64,000 nt of DNA from Novosphingobium sp. NDB2Meth1 (lineage in GTDB: Bacteria; Pseudomonadota; Alphaproteobacteria; Sphingomonadales; Sphingomonadaceae): NCBI RefSeq assembly GCF_900117425.1, contig NZ_FPEH01000015.1, forward strand, positions 434,001-498,000, read 5' to 3'. The notes beneath the pieces are model-generated. The model was not told where the DNA came from and searched no databases. It saw nothing but the letters and a program-made list of their open reading frames with translations. Positions 44,755 through 54,159 of this stretch are shown here, one piece after another. The first letter of the stretch is position 1. Every line of letters begins with the position of its first letter. A program made the position numbers and the translations under genes.

Positions 44755-46230
44755 ATGAACAACCGCTCGTTCCGCGCCATTCTGCTTGCCGCCGGTGCCG
44801 GAAGCCTCGTTCTGGCAGGCCCTGCCGTGCCAACTTCGCGTGTCGATGCGCAAGGGACAGTCGCCACGATAAGCGCGGCTGACAAGGCGGAAGGAGCCAA
44901 GGCGCACCCGCAGCTGCTGGCCGAGTTCGGCGGCGCGGTCACCGGCCCGCAGGCGAAGTATGTCGAAGGCGTCGGCAAGACGATCGCGTTCCAGTCCGGC
45001 CTCGGCAACGCGCGCAGCGACTTCACCGTCACGCTGCTCAATTCCCCTGTGAACAATGCCTTCGCGATTCCGGGCGGTTATGTCTACGTGACGCGCCAGC
45101 TGACCGCGCTGATGAACAACGAGGCGGAGCTGGCGGGTGTGCTCGGCCATGAAGTCGGCCACGTCGCCGCCCGCCATTCGCAGAAGCGGCAAAGCGCGGC
45201 GACGCGCAACACGATCATCGGCGTGCTCGGCTCGGTGCTGGCAGGCGCGGTGCTGGGCAATTCGGCGCTGGGCCAACTGGGCCAGAAGATTTTCTCGACC
45301 GGCAGCCAGCTGCTGACGCTCAAGTATTCGCGCGGGCAGGAGACAGAAGCGGATTCGCTTGGCGTGACTTATCTCAAGCGGGCCGGCTATGATCCGCGCG
45401 CGATGGGGACAGTGCTGCGCAGCCTTGCCCAGCAGACCGCGCTCGACGCCCAGCTGACCGGCAGCACCGACAAGGTACCGGAATGGGCCAGCACCCACCC
45501 CGATCCCGCCTCGCGCGTCACCGCGGCGCTCGCTCTGGCCGGGGCCAATGCGCGCGGCATGACCAACCGCGATGTGTTCCTGAGCAGCGTTGACGGCCTG
45601 ACCTACGGCGATGATCCCAAGCAGGGCGTGGTCGACGGGCGCAAGTTCATCCACCCGGGTTTCCGGATGAGCTTCCAGGCGCCGCAGGGCTTCTACCTTG
45701 TCAACGGCACGCGCTCGGTTTCGATCAGCGGGCAATCGGGGAAGGGCGAGATGACGACGGCGCCTTACTCGGGCAACCTTGATGCTTATGTCCGCTCGGT
45801 TTTTGCCGGTTTGTCGGATCAGCAGCGCATCGTGCCGGATGATGTGCGCACGACCACCGTCAATGGCATTCCGGCGGCCTATGGCATGACGCGGGTCAAC
45901 ACCAGCGACGGCGCCCGTGATGTCGTCGTGTTTGCCTATGCCTGGGGGCCGGGACAGGCGTTCCACTTCACCACGATCAGCGCGGCCGGGCAGGCGAATG
46001 CATTCGACCCGATGTTTTCCTCGATGCGGCGGATCACCATTGGCGAGGCCGGGGCCGTACGCGCGCGGCGGCTGATGGTGGTGACTGTAAGGAAGGGTGA
46101 CACCGTTCAGTCGCTCGCCCGCCGCATTGCCTACGATGATCGGCCGCTGGACAGGTTCCTTGTGCTCAATGCCCTCGATGCCAAGGCGGCGCTGGTGCCG
46201 GGTTCGCGGGTCAAACTGATCGTGTATTGA
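44755..46230 (+). CDS. Secreted M48-family metalloprotease with C-terminal LysM-like segment
   Basis: 491 residues. Signal peptide at the N-terminus. The zinc motif HEVGH is at residues 132-136, followed by the third-ligand region RGQETEADSLGVTYLKRAGYDP (M48 family, BepA/LoiP-like). The C-terminus (RLMVVTVRKGDTVQSLARRI...VPGSRVKLIVY) looks like a LysM-type peptidoglycan-binding module. It likely maintains outer-membrane proteins in the periplasm. GGGGAGAG precedes ATG 44755. Confidence 0.9.
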   Translation: MNNRSFRAILLAAGAGSLVLAGPAVPTSRVDAQGTVATISAADKAEGAKAHPQLLAEFGGAVTGPQAKYVEGVGKTIAFQSGLGNARSDFTVTLLNSPVNNAFAIPGGYVYVTRQLTALMNNEAELAGVLGHEVGHVAARHSQKRQSAATRNTIIGVLGSVLAGAVLGNSALGQLGQKIFSTGSQLLTLKYSRGQETEADSLGVTYLKRAGYDPRAMGTVLRSLAQQTALDAQLTGSTDKVPEWASTHPDPASRVTAALALAGANARGMTNRDVFLSSVDGLTYGDDPKQGVVDGRKFIHPGFRMSFQAPQGFYLVNGTRSVSISGQSGKGEMTTAPYSGNLDAYVRSVFAGLSDQQRIVPDDVRTTTVNGIPAAYGMTRVNTSDGARDVVVFAYAWGPGQAFHFTTISAAGQANAFDPMFSSMRRITIGEAGAVRARRLMVVTVRKGDTVQSLARRIAYDDRPLDRFLVLNALDAKAALVPGSRVKLIVY

Positions 46231-46254
46231 TACAAATCACTTCGCCGAACACGA

Positions 46255-46290
46255 AAAAGGGCAGACTTGCGCCTGCAAGTCTGCCCTTTT
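46255..46290. terminator. Strong bidirectional terminator between the protease and pilin genes
   Basis: AAAAGGGCAGACTTGC (46255-46270) and GCAAGTCTGCCCTTTT (46275-46290) form a perfect 16-bp stem with loop GCCT, ending in T-runs on both strands. It serves convergent genes ending at 46230 and 46310. Confidence 0.95.
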
Positions 46291-46309
46291 CTGTTTCTGG
46301 CCTGTAAGC

Positions 46310-46492
46310 TTAGAGCTTGCCGTCCGACGAGTTGTTCATCTGGGTCGAAACCAGGTTGAACGTGTTGGAAAGCGAGTTGCCGAGCGCGCCCATGGCGGTG
46401 ATGGCGGCAACAGCGATGAGCGCGGCAATCAGGCCGTATTCGATGGCGGTGGCGCCGGCTTCATCAGCGAGGATCAGGCGAATCTGCTTCAT
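46310..46492 (-). CDS. Flp/Fap-type type IVb pilin (copy 1)
   Basis: 60 residues. Leader then the prepilin peptidase site G13-ATAIEYG, followed by the hydrophobic stalk LIAALIAVAAITAMGALGN. The Glu after cleavage (AIEYG) is the Flp hallmark. GAAGGAA precedes the ATG. Flp pilins are polymerised by the Tad machine into adhesive pili; no tad genes are in this window. Confidence 0.88.
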   Translation of the reverse strand: MKQIRLILADEAGATAIEYGLIAALIAVAAITAMGALGNSLSNTFNLVSTQMNNSSDGKL

Positions 46493-46838
46493 TGTGTAGG
46501 TTCCTTCAAATAGTTTTCGGGTGACGCCTGTCGCGTGATCCGAACCGGTGCCCTGCCTTGGCAGCAAAACCATCCGATATCTGTGGTCTACGGTGGAACA
46601 CTTATCATTCTGTAAATGCAGAACCGGATCGATCGGAATAAAAATTGCCGACCAAGGGCTTTGGGCCACCATAAAAGCGAGACATGGTCGCCGGTGCGCT
46701 AATGATCTATCAAAAAACGCGATTGCAATAGAGAGGACTGATTAATCCAAAAGAACTATCGCTATGCCCTCGCGCACGAAATAGGGGGCGTGGAATACCA
46801 CGCCCCCATTCCGTGTCTTGTTCGCAGTCGGGTCGGGC
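46493..46838. other. 346-bp gap between pilin copies 1 and 2
   Basis: No gene seen. It holds the terminator hairpin of copy 2 at its right end and must hold the promoter of copy 1 on the minus strand. The left two thirds are AT-richer than the surroundings. I could not define a -35/-10 or a sigma-54 site. Confidence 0.5.
46784..46807 (-). terminator. Terminator hairpin after pilin copy 2
   Basis: GGGGGCGTGG (46784-46793) and CCACGCCCCC (46798-46807), perfect 10-bp stem with a four-base loop, 31 bases after the stop of copy 2; on the minus strand it is followed by TATTTCG. Confidence 0.8.
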
Positions 46839-47027
46839 TTAGAACGGACCCTTGCCGTCGGCGGCATTGTTCATCTTGGTCGAAACCTGGGTGAACGTGT
46901 TCGACAGGGAGTTGCCCAGCGCGCCCATGGCGGTGATGGCGGCAACCGCGATCAAGGCAGCGATCAGGCCATACTCGATGGCCGTGGCGCCTTCTTCATC
47001 GCGCAGAAGTGTCTTGATAGTCGTCAT
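46839..47027 (-). CDS. Flp/Fap-type type IVb pilin (copy 2)
   Basis: 62 residues. Cleavage site G13-ATAIEYG; the segment from GATAIEYG to NSLSNTF is identical in protein sequence to copy 1, while the leader and C-terminus differ (TQVSTKMNNAADGKGPF). GGAGGA sits before the ATG. Copies 1 and 2 are a tandem duplicate with separate terminators, so each may be regulated alone. Confidence 0.88.
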   Translation of the reverse strand: MTTIKTLLRDEEGATAIEYGLIAALIAVAAITAMGALGNSLSNTFTQVSTKMNNAADGKGPF

Positions 47028-47241
47028 GCGAATGGTCCTCCACCTGGCAGCTGTCGCCGCCGTCGTGCTCTTTCGCTCCACACGACCCCCCGGTCGTACG
47101 AAATTGCGAGTGTCAAAATATCCGGCATTCCCTGACGAATCGTAAACGGCCCTTACCTTTGATTTAAGTACCGGCCGTGCGTGGGCAATTGCGCGGCGGA
47201 AAGGCGCATCCGCGCCGGTGCCCGCATGTGATGAAGCCAGC

Positions 47242-47418
47242 TTACTTCTTCGCCTTGGTGAAGTTTGCATCGATCGTGTTGTACATCGTGAACAGCGAGT
47301 TCACGAACGCGCTCATCCCGAAAAACATCGTCATTGCAATGACGCCGATGAGCAAGCCATACTCGATGGCGGTAGCGCCGGTGTCATCCAGCAGTGGCTT
47401 TCGGACAAAGTCCCACAT
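47242..47418 (-). CDS. Flp/Fap-type type IVb pilin-like protein (copy 3, diverged)
   Basis: 58 residues from ATG 47418 (an ATG at 47442 is possible, but AGGGGA lies before 47418). Cleavage motif G14-ATAIEYG is kept, but the stalk differs (LLIGVIAMTMFFGMSAFVNSL) with Met and Phe replacing Ala/Ile, so it may be a minor pilin or a separate variant. Located upstream of copies 1 and 2. Confidence 0.8.
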   Translation of the reverse strand: MWDFVRKPLLDDTGATAIEYGLLIGVIAMTMFFGMSAFVNSLFTMYNTIDANFTKAKK

Positions 47419-47482
47419 CAATCGGAGTTCCCCTGTCCGCATCTAGGTACATTCTAGGATAGGCAGGGCTAACAAAGTATAA

Positions 47483-47926
47483 ATGGAAACTACCGGCATG
47501 GAAGCGCCGCCGACATTGCTGACCGTCGTGGCGCTGGCCTTGGTCGACAGCGCGGATCGCGTGCTGATGCAGCGCCGTCCGCATTCCCGCGCGCACGGTG
47601 GACTGTGGGAGTTTCCCGGCGGCAAGGTCGAACCGGGCGAGGGGCCTGCCGCCGCACTCGTTCGCGAGATTGCCGAGGAACTGGCGATCAGCGTCGATGC
47701 GGTGGATATGGTGCCGCTGACCTTTGCTGCAAATCCTGCAAGCGAGGGGGGCAGGCCACTTGTCCTTCTGCTCTATACCTGCCGGCGCTGGCAGGGCGAT
47801 CCGGTCCCTGAGCCGGGGGCGGAACTGCAATGGGTGAATGCGCCGTCACTCTCTGCACTTCAGATGCCGCCGCTCGACGTCCCGCTCGCAGCCGCATTGC
47901 AGCGTCATCTAAAAAAGCTTGATTAG
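47483..47926 (+). CDS. mutT: 8-oxo-dGTP diphosphatase (MutT-type Nudix hydrolase)
   Basis: 147 residues. Nudix box GGKVEPGEGPAAALVREIAEELAI is complete (split here: GGKVEPGEG then REIAEEL), preceded by QRRPHSRAHGGLWEFPGG as in MutT. It removes oxidised guanine nucleotides. ATG 47483 or 47498 are both possible starts. It diverges from pilin copy 3. Confidence 0.88.
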   Translation: METTGMEAPPTLLTVVALALVDSADRVLMQRRPHSRAHGGLWEFPGGKVEPGEGPAAALVREIAEELAISVDAVDMVPLTFAANPASEGGRPLVLLLYTCRRWQGDPVPEPGAELQWVNAPSLSALQMPPLDVPLAAALQRHLKKLD

Positions 47927-47981
47927 GACCGGATAGGGGGTTGCCAAGCCCGGAAGGCGCTTCTAAAGGCGCCACTCCAAC

Positions 47982-48058
47982 GCACCCGTAGCTCAGCTGG
48001 ATAGAGCATCAGACTACGAATCTGAGGGTCGGACGTTCGAATCGTTCCGGGTGCGCCA
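47982..48058 (+). tRNA. tRNA-Arg (anticodon ACG)
   Basis: Acceptor arms GCACCCG (47982-47988) and CGGGTGC (48048-48054), discriminator G and an encoded CCA (48056-48058). The anticodon stem TCAGA/TCTGA encloses CTACGAA, anticodon ACG at 48016-48018. The T arm has GTTCGAATC. 77 bases in total. Confidence 0.95.
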
Positions 48059-48282
48059 TTTTCCTTCATCACCGTGATTTTGCACTTTGTTGCAGCGCTT
48101 TGGTGCGCACGTAACCGTGCGGCATTTTCTGTCGAATAGGTATACGCAAGCCGCAAGGCGCAAGCCTTGGGCGTTGCGGATTTCAGGCACTTGGTCCTAT
48201 AGCGGCGCTTGCAGCGCGCCGTTGAACCGGTGTGCCGCTACGACATCTGCCCTCCCCAGGCTGCCAGACAAGGAACACCGCA

Positions 48283-49395
48283 TTGGCCCAACCTGCCAAG
48301 CCGCGCGCAACCAAGGCGACGAAGCCCAAAGCTGCGCCCGCCGCCGCTCCTGCAACTGCACAAGAGGATGAAGCGACCTTCGCGCTGCGCAGCCTCCAGC
48401 AGGCCCACGCGAACAACAAGCGCTTCGACGCCAGCGACGAGGAACTGCTGCACTTCTACGAGCAGATGGTGCTGATAAGGCGATTCGAGGAGAAGGCTGG
48501 CCAGCTCTATGGCCTCGGCCTGATCGGCGGCTTCTGCCACCTCTATATCGGGCAGGAAGCCGTTGCCGTCGGCCTGCAGTCGGCGCTCAAGGAAGGCCAC
48601 GACAGCGTCATCACCGGCTACCGCGACCACGGCCACATGCTGGCCTACGGCATCGATCCCAAGGTGATCATGGCCGAACTGACCGGGCGCGGCGCGGGCA
48701 TCAGCCGCGGCAAGGGCGGCTCGATGCACATGTTCTCGACCGACCACAAGTTCTACGGCGGCCACGGCATCGTCGGCGCGCAGGTGCCGCTGGGTGCGGG
48801 GCTTGCCTTCGCGCACAAGTATCGCGGCGACGGCGGCGTGTGCATGGCCTATTTCGGTGACGGTGCGGCCAACCAGGGCCAGGTCTATGAAACCTTCAAC
48901 ATGGCCGCCCTGTGGCAGCTCCCCATCGTCTTCGTGGTCGAGAACAACGGCTATGCGATGGGCACCGCGGTCAAGCGCGGCTCCGCTGAAACCCACTTCC
49001 ACCGCCGCGGCACGGGCTTCCGCATCCCCGGCATGGACGTCAACGGCATGGACGTGCTTGAAGTGCGCGCCGCCGCCGAGGTTGCGCTGAACTATGTCCG
49101 CGCGGGCAATGGCCCGGTGCTGATGGAGCTCAACACCTATCGCTATCGCGGCCACTCGATGTCCGACCCGGCGAAGTATCGCAGCCGCGAGGAAGTGCAG
49201 GAAATGCGCGACCATCACGATCCGATCGAAGGCGCCAAGCGCGACCTCCTGCTGCGCGGCGTGAGCGAGGACCGCATCAAGGAGATCGACAAGCGCATCC
49301 GCCAGGTCGTCGCCGAAGCCGCCGATTTTGCCGAAAGCTCGCCTGAGCCGGCCCCGGCCGAACTCTATACCGACGTGCTGGTGGGGACCTACTGA
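48283..49395 (+). CDS. pdhA: Pyruvate dehydrogenase E1 component, alpha subunit
   Basis: 370 residues. A lysine/alanine-rich N-terminal tail precedes [27 protein letters not shown] sequence; the TDP-binding motif is [17 protein letters not shown]...VVENN, and [16 protein letters not shown] is the phosphorylation-loop region. TTG 48283 is chosen since AAGGA sits seven bases upstream. Works with the E1-beta encoded next to it to decarboxylate pyruvate. Confidence 0.93.
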   Translation: MAQPAKPRATKATKPKAAPAAAPATAQEDEATFALRSLQQAHANNKRFDASDEELLHFYEQMVLIRRFEEKAGQLYGLGLIGGFCHLYIGQEAVAVGLQSALKEGHDSVITGYRDHGHMLAYGIDPKVIMAELTGRGAGISRGKGGSMHMFSTDHKFYGGHGIVGAQVPLGAGLAFAHKYRGDGGVCMAYFGDGAANQGQVYETFNMAALWQLPIVFVVENNGYAMGTAVKRGSAETHFHRRGTGFRIPGMDVNGMDVLEVRAAAEVALNYVRAGNGPVLMELNTYRYRGHSMSDPAKYRSREEVQEMRDHHDPIEGAKRDLLLRGVSEDRIKEIDKRIRQVVAEAADFAESSPEPAPAELYTDVLVGTY

Positions 49396-49396
49396 C

Positions 49397-50758
49397 ATGG
49401 CGATCGATCTGAAGATGCCCGCGCTTTCCCCGACAATGGAGGAAGGCACCCTCGCCAAGTGGCTGGTGAAGCCGGGCGACACCGTGAAATCTGGTGACAT
49501 CATCGCGGAGATCGAGACCGACAAGGCCACGATGGAATTCGAGGCGGTCGACGAAGGCGTGATCGGTGAGCTCAAGGTTCCGGAAGGTACCGAAGGGGTG
49601 AAAGTCGGCACGGTGATCGCTACGATCAGCGGCGATGATGAACCGGCTGCCCCCGCAGCGGCACCGGCTCCCGCTCCGGTCGCCGCCCCGGCACCCGCGC
49701 CCGTTGTCGTGGCTGCTCCGCCGCCGCCTCCGGCGCCGGTTGCCGCGCCCGTCGCTGCGGTTCCCGCCGGCACCGCGATGGTCGCCACCACGGTTCGCGA
49801 AGCCTTGCGCGATGCGATGGCCGAGGAAATGCGCGCGGACGAGCGCGTCTTCGTGATGGGCGAGGAAGTCGCCGAATATCAGGGCGCCTACAAGGTCACG
49901 CAGGGTCTGCTCGAGGAATTCGGGCCGCGCCGCGTGATCGACACTCCGATCACCGAATACGGCTTCGCCGGCATCGGCACTGGCGCCGCGATGGGCGGCC
50001 TGCGTCCGGTCATCGAGTTCATGACGTTCAACTTCGCCATGCAGGCGATAGACCACATCATCAACTCGGCAGCCAAGACCAACTACATGTCCGGCGGCCA
50101 GATGCGCTGCCCGATCGTGTTCCGCGGCCCCAACGGTGCGGCCAGCCGCGTCGGCGCGCAGCACAGCCAGAACTATGCGCCGTGGTACGCCTCGGTCCCC
50201 GGCCTCGTGGTGATCGCGCCGTACGACTCAGCGGATGCCAAGGGCCTGCTCAAGTCCGCGATCCGCAGCGAAGACCCGGTCGTCTTCCTCGAGAACGAGC
50301 TGGTCTATGGCCGCACCTTCGATGTCCCGGCGCTTGATGATTACACCGTGCCGATCGGCAAGGCCCGCACCATGCGCGCTGGCCGCGATGTGACCATCGT
50401 CAGCTATTCGATCGGCGTCGGCCTCGCGCTCGAAGCCGCGGAGAAGCTCGCGGCGGAAGGTATCGAGGCTGAAGTCATCGACCTGCGCACGATCCGTCCG
50501 CTCGACAAGGCGGCGGTGCTCGAAAGCCTTTCGCGCACCAATCGCATGGTCGTGGTCGAGGAAGGCTTTCCGGTCTGCTCGGTCGCCTCGGAGATCATCA
50601 GCATCGCGATGGAGGAAGGCTTCGATTATCTCGACGCCCCGGTCCTGCGCGTCTGCAACGAAGACGTGCCGCTGCCTTATGCCGCCAACCTCGAAAAGCT
50701 CGCGCTGGTCGATACCGCGCGCGTGATCGCGGCGGTCAAGAAGGTCTGCTACCGCTGA
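49397..50758 (+). CDS. pdhB: Pyruvate dehydrogenase E1 component, beta subunit with N-terminal lipoyl domain
   Basis: 453 residues. Residues 1-80 are a lipoyl domain with Lys43 in [14 protein letters not shown] Pro/Ala/Val-rich linker (about 80-125) follows, then the E1-beta transketolase-type domain ([37 protein letters not shown]) to the end. E1-beta carrying its own lipoyl domain is known from alphaproteobacteria. It begins two bases after pdhA. LipA, needed to lipoylate it, is at 59691. Confidence 0.95.
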   Translation: MAIDLKMPALSPTMEEGTLAKWLVKPGDTVKSGDIIAEIETDKATMEFEAVDEGVIGELKVPEGTEGVKVGTVIATISGDDEPAAPAAAPAPAPVAAPAPAPVVVAAPPPPPAPVAAPVAAVPAGTAMVATTVREALRDAMAEEMRADERVFVMGEEVAEYQGAYKVTQGLLEEFGPRRVIDTPITEYGFAGIGTGAAMGGLRPVIEFMTFNFAMQAIDHIINSAAKTNYMSGGQMRCPIVFRGPNGAASRVGAQHSQNYAPWYASVPGLVVIAPYDSADAKGLLKSAIRSEDPVVFLENELVYGRTFDVPALDDYTVPIGKARTMRAGRDVTIVSYSIGVGLALEAAEKLAAEGIEAEVIDLRTIRPLDKAAVLESLSRTNRMVVVEEGFPVCSVASEIISIAMEEGFDYLDAPVLRVCNEDVPLPYAANLEKLALVDTARVIAAVKKVCYR

Positions 50759-50799
50759 GTTCACTGGATCTCGAGCTTAGCCCACCCGAAAGGCTCGCG

Positions 50800-51330
50800 G
50801 TGCTCTATGCGCCGCGGGCCTTTCAGGCTTTGTGGGAGGGGTTCCTCCTGCTCGACAGGCGGCTCGCCGATGCCGCGAAGGAAGGGCGCGATCCGCTGAT
50901 GATCCAGCTGCGCCTTGCCTGGTGGCGCGACCGGTTTGATCAGCCTGCTACCGAATGGCCGCAAGGCGAACCGCTGCTGGCCAAGCTGACAGCGTGGGAT
51001 GACGAACGCGCTGCGCTGCGCGGGATTGTCGATGGCTGGGAAGCGCGCATTGTTGGTGAGGATGGCGGGGTCGAACTGGGCCGCGCGCGGATCGAAGCCG
51101 TTTGCGCCTTGGCCCGGTTGAGCGGCGCGAAGATCGATGATGACCTCCGGCAAGCCGCTGCCGAGTGGCTGGGTATCGTGCCGCCCAAGCGCCGCACGCC
51201 GATCCTTCCCGGTGCGATGCGCCCGCTCGTGATCCTGCGCGGCATGGCGCTGCGCGAAGCGGCGGGTCGTCCGGGCGGGCCATGGCGCGATTTCCTTGCG
51301 ATCCTGCGCCTAGGCCTGCTTGGCCGCTAG
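50800..51330 (+). CDS. Squalene/phytoene synthase-like protein (NDUFAF6-type fold)
   Basis: 176 residues from GTG 50800, which has GAAAGG at good spacing. LYAPRAFQALWEGFLLLDRRLAD and QLRLAWWRDRFDQ match the helical fold of the squalene/phytoene synthase superfamily, but the aspartate-rich catalytic motifs are absent, so it is not a prenyl synthase. The frame stays open upstream to CTG 50755, overlapping the pdhB stop, and the added LDLELSPPERLAVLYAP is family-like, so the real start may be there. Function unknown; complex-assembly helper is a guess from the human homologue. Confidence 0.65.
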   Translation: MLYAPRAFQALWEGFLLLDRRLADAAKEGRDPLMIQLRLAWWRDRFDQPATEWPQGEPLLAKLTAWDDERAALRGIVDGWEARIVGEDGGVELGRARIEAVCALARLSGAKIDDDLRQAAAEWLGIVPPKRRTPILPGAMRPLVILRGMALREAAGRPGGPWRDFLAILRLGLLGR

Positions 51331-51414
51331 AACTCCCGCCAAATCGGCAGGACTTGCCCCTGCCGCGCCCGCGCATTGCAGCCTAACCTAGGAGTATTAC
51401 CTGGGAGGCTCGGC

Positions 51415-51879
51415 ATGAACCGAATGCTCGTTGGCGCGCTGGGCGCCTTGTTGCTCGTGGCGTCGGGCCTGTTTTGGTGGCAAGGACGTGCTGCGGTCAC
51501 CCCGCCTGCTGCGCCGAGCCAACTTGCGCTTGCATCTGCGGCCCCTGCCGAGGAAGCGCTCCCGGAGTCCGAGGCAGGCGATGCGGTCGGTCCGGGCCTG
51601 CCCGAAGCCAGCGAGCAGACGCGCGAGCAGAAGCGCTTCGACCGGTTCGACAAGAATCGCGATGGGAGGATCACCCGAACCGAAATGCTCAGTCCGCGCG
51701 TCAAGGACTTCCGCAAGCTCGATGTCGACGGCAACAACCTGCTGACTTTCGACGAGTGGTCCGTCGGCACCGACAACCGCTTCAAGGCTGCGGACAAGAA
51801 CGGCGATGGCAGCCTGACGCGCGAGGAATTTGCGACGACCAAGCAGAAGAAGGCGAAGAAGCCGGCCTGCAAGTGCTGA
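51415..51879 (+). CDS. Membrane-anchored or secreted EF-hand protein
   Basis: 154 residues. N-terminal hydrophobic segment (MLVGALGALLLVASGLF, probably an uncleaved anchor or signal). Three EF-hand loops follow near the C-terminus: DKNRDGRITRTE, DVDGNNLLTFDE and DKNGDGSLTREE. Likely binds calcium outside the cytoplasm. GGGAGG precedes ATG 51415. The C-terminal tail is Lys-rich with two Cys. Confidence 0.85.
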   Translation: MNRMLVGALGALLLVASGLFWWQGRAAVTPPAAPSQLALASAAPAEEALPESEAGDAVGPGLPEASEQTREQKRFDRFDKNRDGRITRTEMLSPRVKDFRKLDVDGNNLLTFDEWSVGTDNRFKAADKNGDGSLTREEFATTKQKKAKKPACKC

Positions 51880-51885
51880 TTGGGC

Positions 51886-52051
51886 TCACGCAGAGACGCG
51901 GAGGAAGCAGAGAGGCGCGGAGTGGTTGCGTTCGCGGCGAAGCCGCTTCCTTTCATCGATCTGTTGTGGGGTGAACCGGATTACAGAAGGCCTTCGGCGC
52001 TTGCCTCTTTCCTTCTCTGCGCCTCTCTGCTTCCTCCGCGTCTCTGCGTGA
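51886..52051. repeat. 166-bp element with perfect 33-bp inverted arms
   Basis: TCACGCAGAGACGCGGAGGA... (51886-51918) is the exact reverse complement of 52019-52051 (ends GTCTCTGCGTGA). The 100-base interior has no arm homology. No transposase, no obvious target duplication. It sits seven bases past the EF-hand stop and six bases before the trmFO stop. Resembles a MITE or long REP element. The arms would form a very strong hairpin in RNA from both neighbours. Confidence 0.85.
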
Positions 52052-52057
52052 ACCCTC

Positions 52058-53428
52058 CTAAACCACCTCAGGCAGCCACGCCGCCAGGTCGGCCTTGGCG
52101 CGTGCGGTATAGGCTTCCTTGCGCTGCTTCTTTTTCGTCGAGGGGTCCGGCGGCGGGAAAAGGCCGAAGTTGACGTTCATCGGCTGATAGGTCTCGGCTT
52201 CCGCATCGCCCGTGAGATGCGCGAGCAGCGCGCCGAGCGCAGAGGTGCGCGGCGGGGCGGACCACGCGCGTCCGGCCACCTCAGCCGCCGTCATCAACCC
52301 CGCCAGCAAACCCACCGCACCGCTTTCGACATAGCCCTCGCAGCCGGTGATCTGCCCGGCAAAGCGAATGTGCGGCGCTGATTTCAGCCGCAGTTGCCGG
52401 TCGAGCAGCGTAGGCGAATTGAGGAACGTGTTGCGGTGCAGGCCCCCAAGCCGGGCAAATTCGGCCTGTTCCAGCCCGGGAATCGTGCGGAAGACGCGGA
52501 CTTGTTCGGCATGCTTCAGCTTGGTCTGGAAGCCAACCATGTTCCACAAGGTGCCGAGCTTGTTGTCCTGACGCAGCTGCACCACGGCATAGGGCCAGCG
52601 CCCGTTCGGATGCTCCGCCGTTGCCCAGTGGGGATTGTCGAGGCCCACCGGCTTCATTGGGCCGAAGCGCAAGGTTTCCACCCCGCGCGCTGCCATGACC
52701 TCGATCGGCATGCAGCCGTCGAAGTAGGGCGTGTTCGCTTCCCACTCCTTGAATTCGGTCTTGTCTCCGGCGAGCAGTTCCTCGCGGAAGGCTTCGTACT
52801 GCGCGCGCGTCATCGGGCAATTGATGTAGTCGCGCCCGTCGCCGCCCATGGCCAGCGAGGCCTCCGCGCCCTTGTCCCAGCGCGAGGCAATCCAGGCGAT
52901 GTCCATGTCGATGCTGTCGCGGTAGACGATGGGGGCGATGGCATCGAAGAACGCGAGGCTCTCCGCGCCGGTCGCCGCGCCGATGCTGGAGGCGAGGCCG
53001 GGGGCCGTCAGCGGACCAGTGGCGACAATGGTGAGGACGTCCGTCGGCAGCAGGTCGACTCGCTCGCGCACGATCTCCAAGGTCGGCTGCGCGGCGAGCA
53101 TGGCCTCGACTTCTGCCGAGAACATATCGCGGTCCACCGCCAGCGCGGACCCTGCCGGGACGCGCGCCTTCTCCGCCGCCGCCATGAGCAGGCTGCCGCA
53201 TTGGCGCATCTCGTAGTGGAGCAGGCCGACAGCGTTCTTTTCGTGATCGTCGGAACGGAACGAGTTGGAGCAGACGAGTTCCGCCAGCCCTGCGCCGTTG
53301 TGCGCCGCCGTGCTGTCGCCGCCGCCCCGCATTTCCGAAAGCCGTACGCGAATGCCGCGCCGCGCGAGTTGCCATGCGGCCTCGCTCCCGGCCATGCCGC
53401 CGCCGATGATATGAACCTGATGCGTCAT
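52058..53428 (-). CDS. trmFO: Folate/FAD-dependent tRNA (uracil-54-C5)-methyltransferase
   Basis: 456 residues. FAD motif [17 protein letters not shown], then [28 protein letters not shown] block, [27 protein letters not shown] and [15 protein letters not shown] are all TrmFO-specific. It methylates U54 in tRNA using methylenetetrahydrofolate. The C-terminal [10 protein letters not shown] is typical. Confidence 0.96.
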   Translation of the reverse strand: MTHQVHIIGGGMAGSEAAWQLARRGIRVRLSEMRGGGDSTAAHNGAGLAELVCSNSFRSDDHEKNAVGLLHYEMRQCGSLLMAAAEKARVPAGSALAVDRDMFSAEVEAMLAAQPTLEIVRERVDLLPTDVLTIVATGPLTAPGLASSIGAATGAESLAFFDAIAPIVYRDSIDMDIAWIASRWDKGAEASLAMGGDGRDYINCPMTRAQYEAFREELLAGDKTEFKEWEANTPYFDGCMPIEVMAARGVETLRFGPMKPVGLDNPHWATAEHPNGRWPYAVVQLRQDNKLGTLWNMVGFQTKLKHAEQVRVFRTIPGLEQAEFARLGGLHRNTFLNSPTLLDRQLRLKSAPHIRFAGQITGCEGYVESGAVGLLAGLMTAAEVAGRAWSAPPRTSALGALLAHLTGDAEAETYQPMNVNFGLFPPPDPSTKKKQRKEAYTARAKADLAAWLPEVV

Positions 53429-53499
53429 GCAACGCGCATTGGCATTGCGTCACCCGCGCGGCAAGTCCTAGGGGAGTGGCAGGTAGGGAAGGGGAGAGC

Positions 53500-54156
53500 A
53501 TGCCGCAGCGCGCCTTGATCGAACAACGCCCCTGGCTGCTGGCCAGCCTCATTGCGGGCATCAGCTACTGGTTCGTTGCGGGCAGCGCGATCCCGGGCCT
53601 TTACCTGATCTTGTGGAAGGGCGCCGGCGTCGGCCTGCTCGCCGTTTACGCCTGGCGCCATCACCCGGTGCCCGACGCGCACCGCATTGCGCTCGTCATG
53701 GCCTGCGACGCACTCGGTGACATGATTCTTGAAGTGGACTTTACCTTCGGCGCGATGGCGTTCCTGCTCGGGCACCTCGTCGCCATTGCGCTTTACCTAA
53801 AGCACCATCGCCGCGTGATGAACCCGGCGGAGCGCTTTGCAACCGCCGGTCTGCTGCTGGCCATCCCCATCGTGAGCTTCGCGCTGACCCGTCGCCCGGA
53901 GGTCGCTCTGTACGCTCTGGGCCTCGGCGGCATGACAGCGGCGGCCTATGCCAGCGACTTCCCGCGCAGCCGCGTGGCGCTGGGCGCGACGATGTTTGCG
54001 GTGTCCGACCTGTTGATCTTCGCGCGCATGGGGCCAATGGCGGAAAGCGCGGTGCCGCACCTGCTGGTCTGGCCACTCTACTATTTCGGCCAGTTCCTGA
54101 TCACTGTCGGCGTGATCGGCGCGCTGCGGCAAAAAGGCGCGTTCACCGCGCCCTAG
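53500..54156 (+). CDS. YhhN-family integral membrane protein (lysoplasmalogenase-like)
   Basis: 218 residues with about eight hydrophobic segments. Layout matches the YhhN/TMEM86 family: KGAGVGLLAVYAW, LVMACDALGDMILEVDFTFGAMAFLLGH, MFAVSDLLIFARMG and VWPLYYFGQFLITVG. Mammalian and bacterial members hydrolyse the vinyl-ether bond of lysoplasmalogens; in this lineage the substrate is uncertain. GGGGAGAG before ATG 53500. Confidence 0.85.
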   Translation: MPQRALIEQRPWLLASLIAGISYWFVAGSAIPGLYLILWKGAGVGLLAVYAWRHHPVPDAHRIALVMACDALGDMILEVDFTFGAMAFLLGHLVAIALYLKHHRRVMNPAERFATAGLLLAIPIVSFALTRRPEVALYALGLGGMTAAAYASDFPRSRVALGATMFAVSDLLIFARMGPMAESAVPHLLVWPLYYFGQFLITVGVIGALRQKGAFTAP

Positions 54157-54159
54157 GCA

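Noticed and set aside
47982..48058. tRNA-Arg as an integration site
   Set aside because: No integrase or partial tRNA copy lies within reach on either side.
47923..48156. A 77-codon minus-strand frame across the tRNA
   Set aside because: It overlaps tRNA-Arg and shows the familiar spurious translation of tRNA sequence; no domain or ribosome site.
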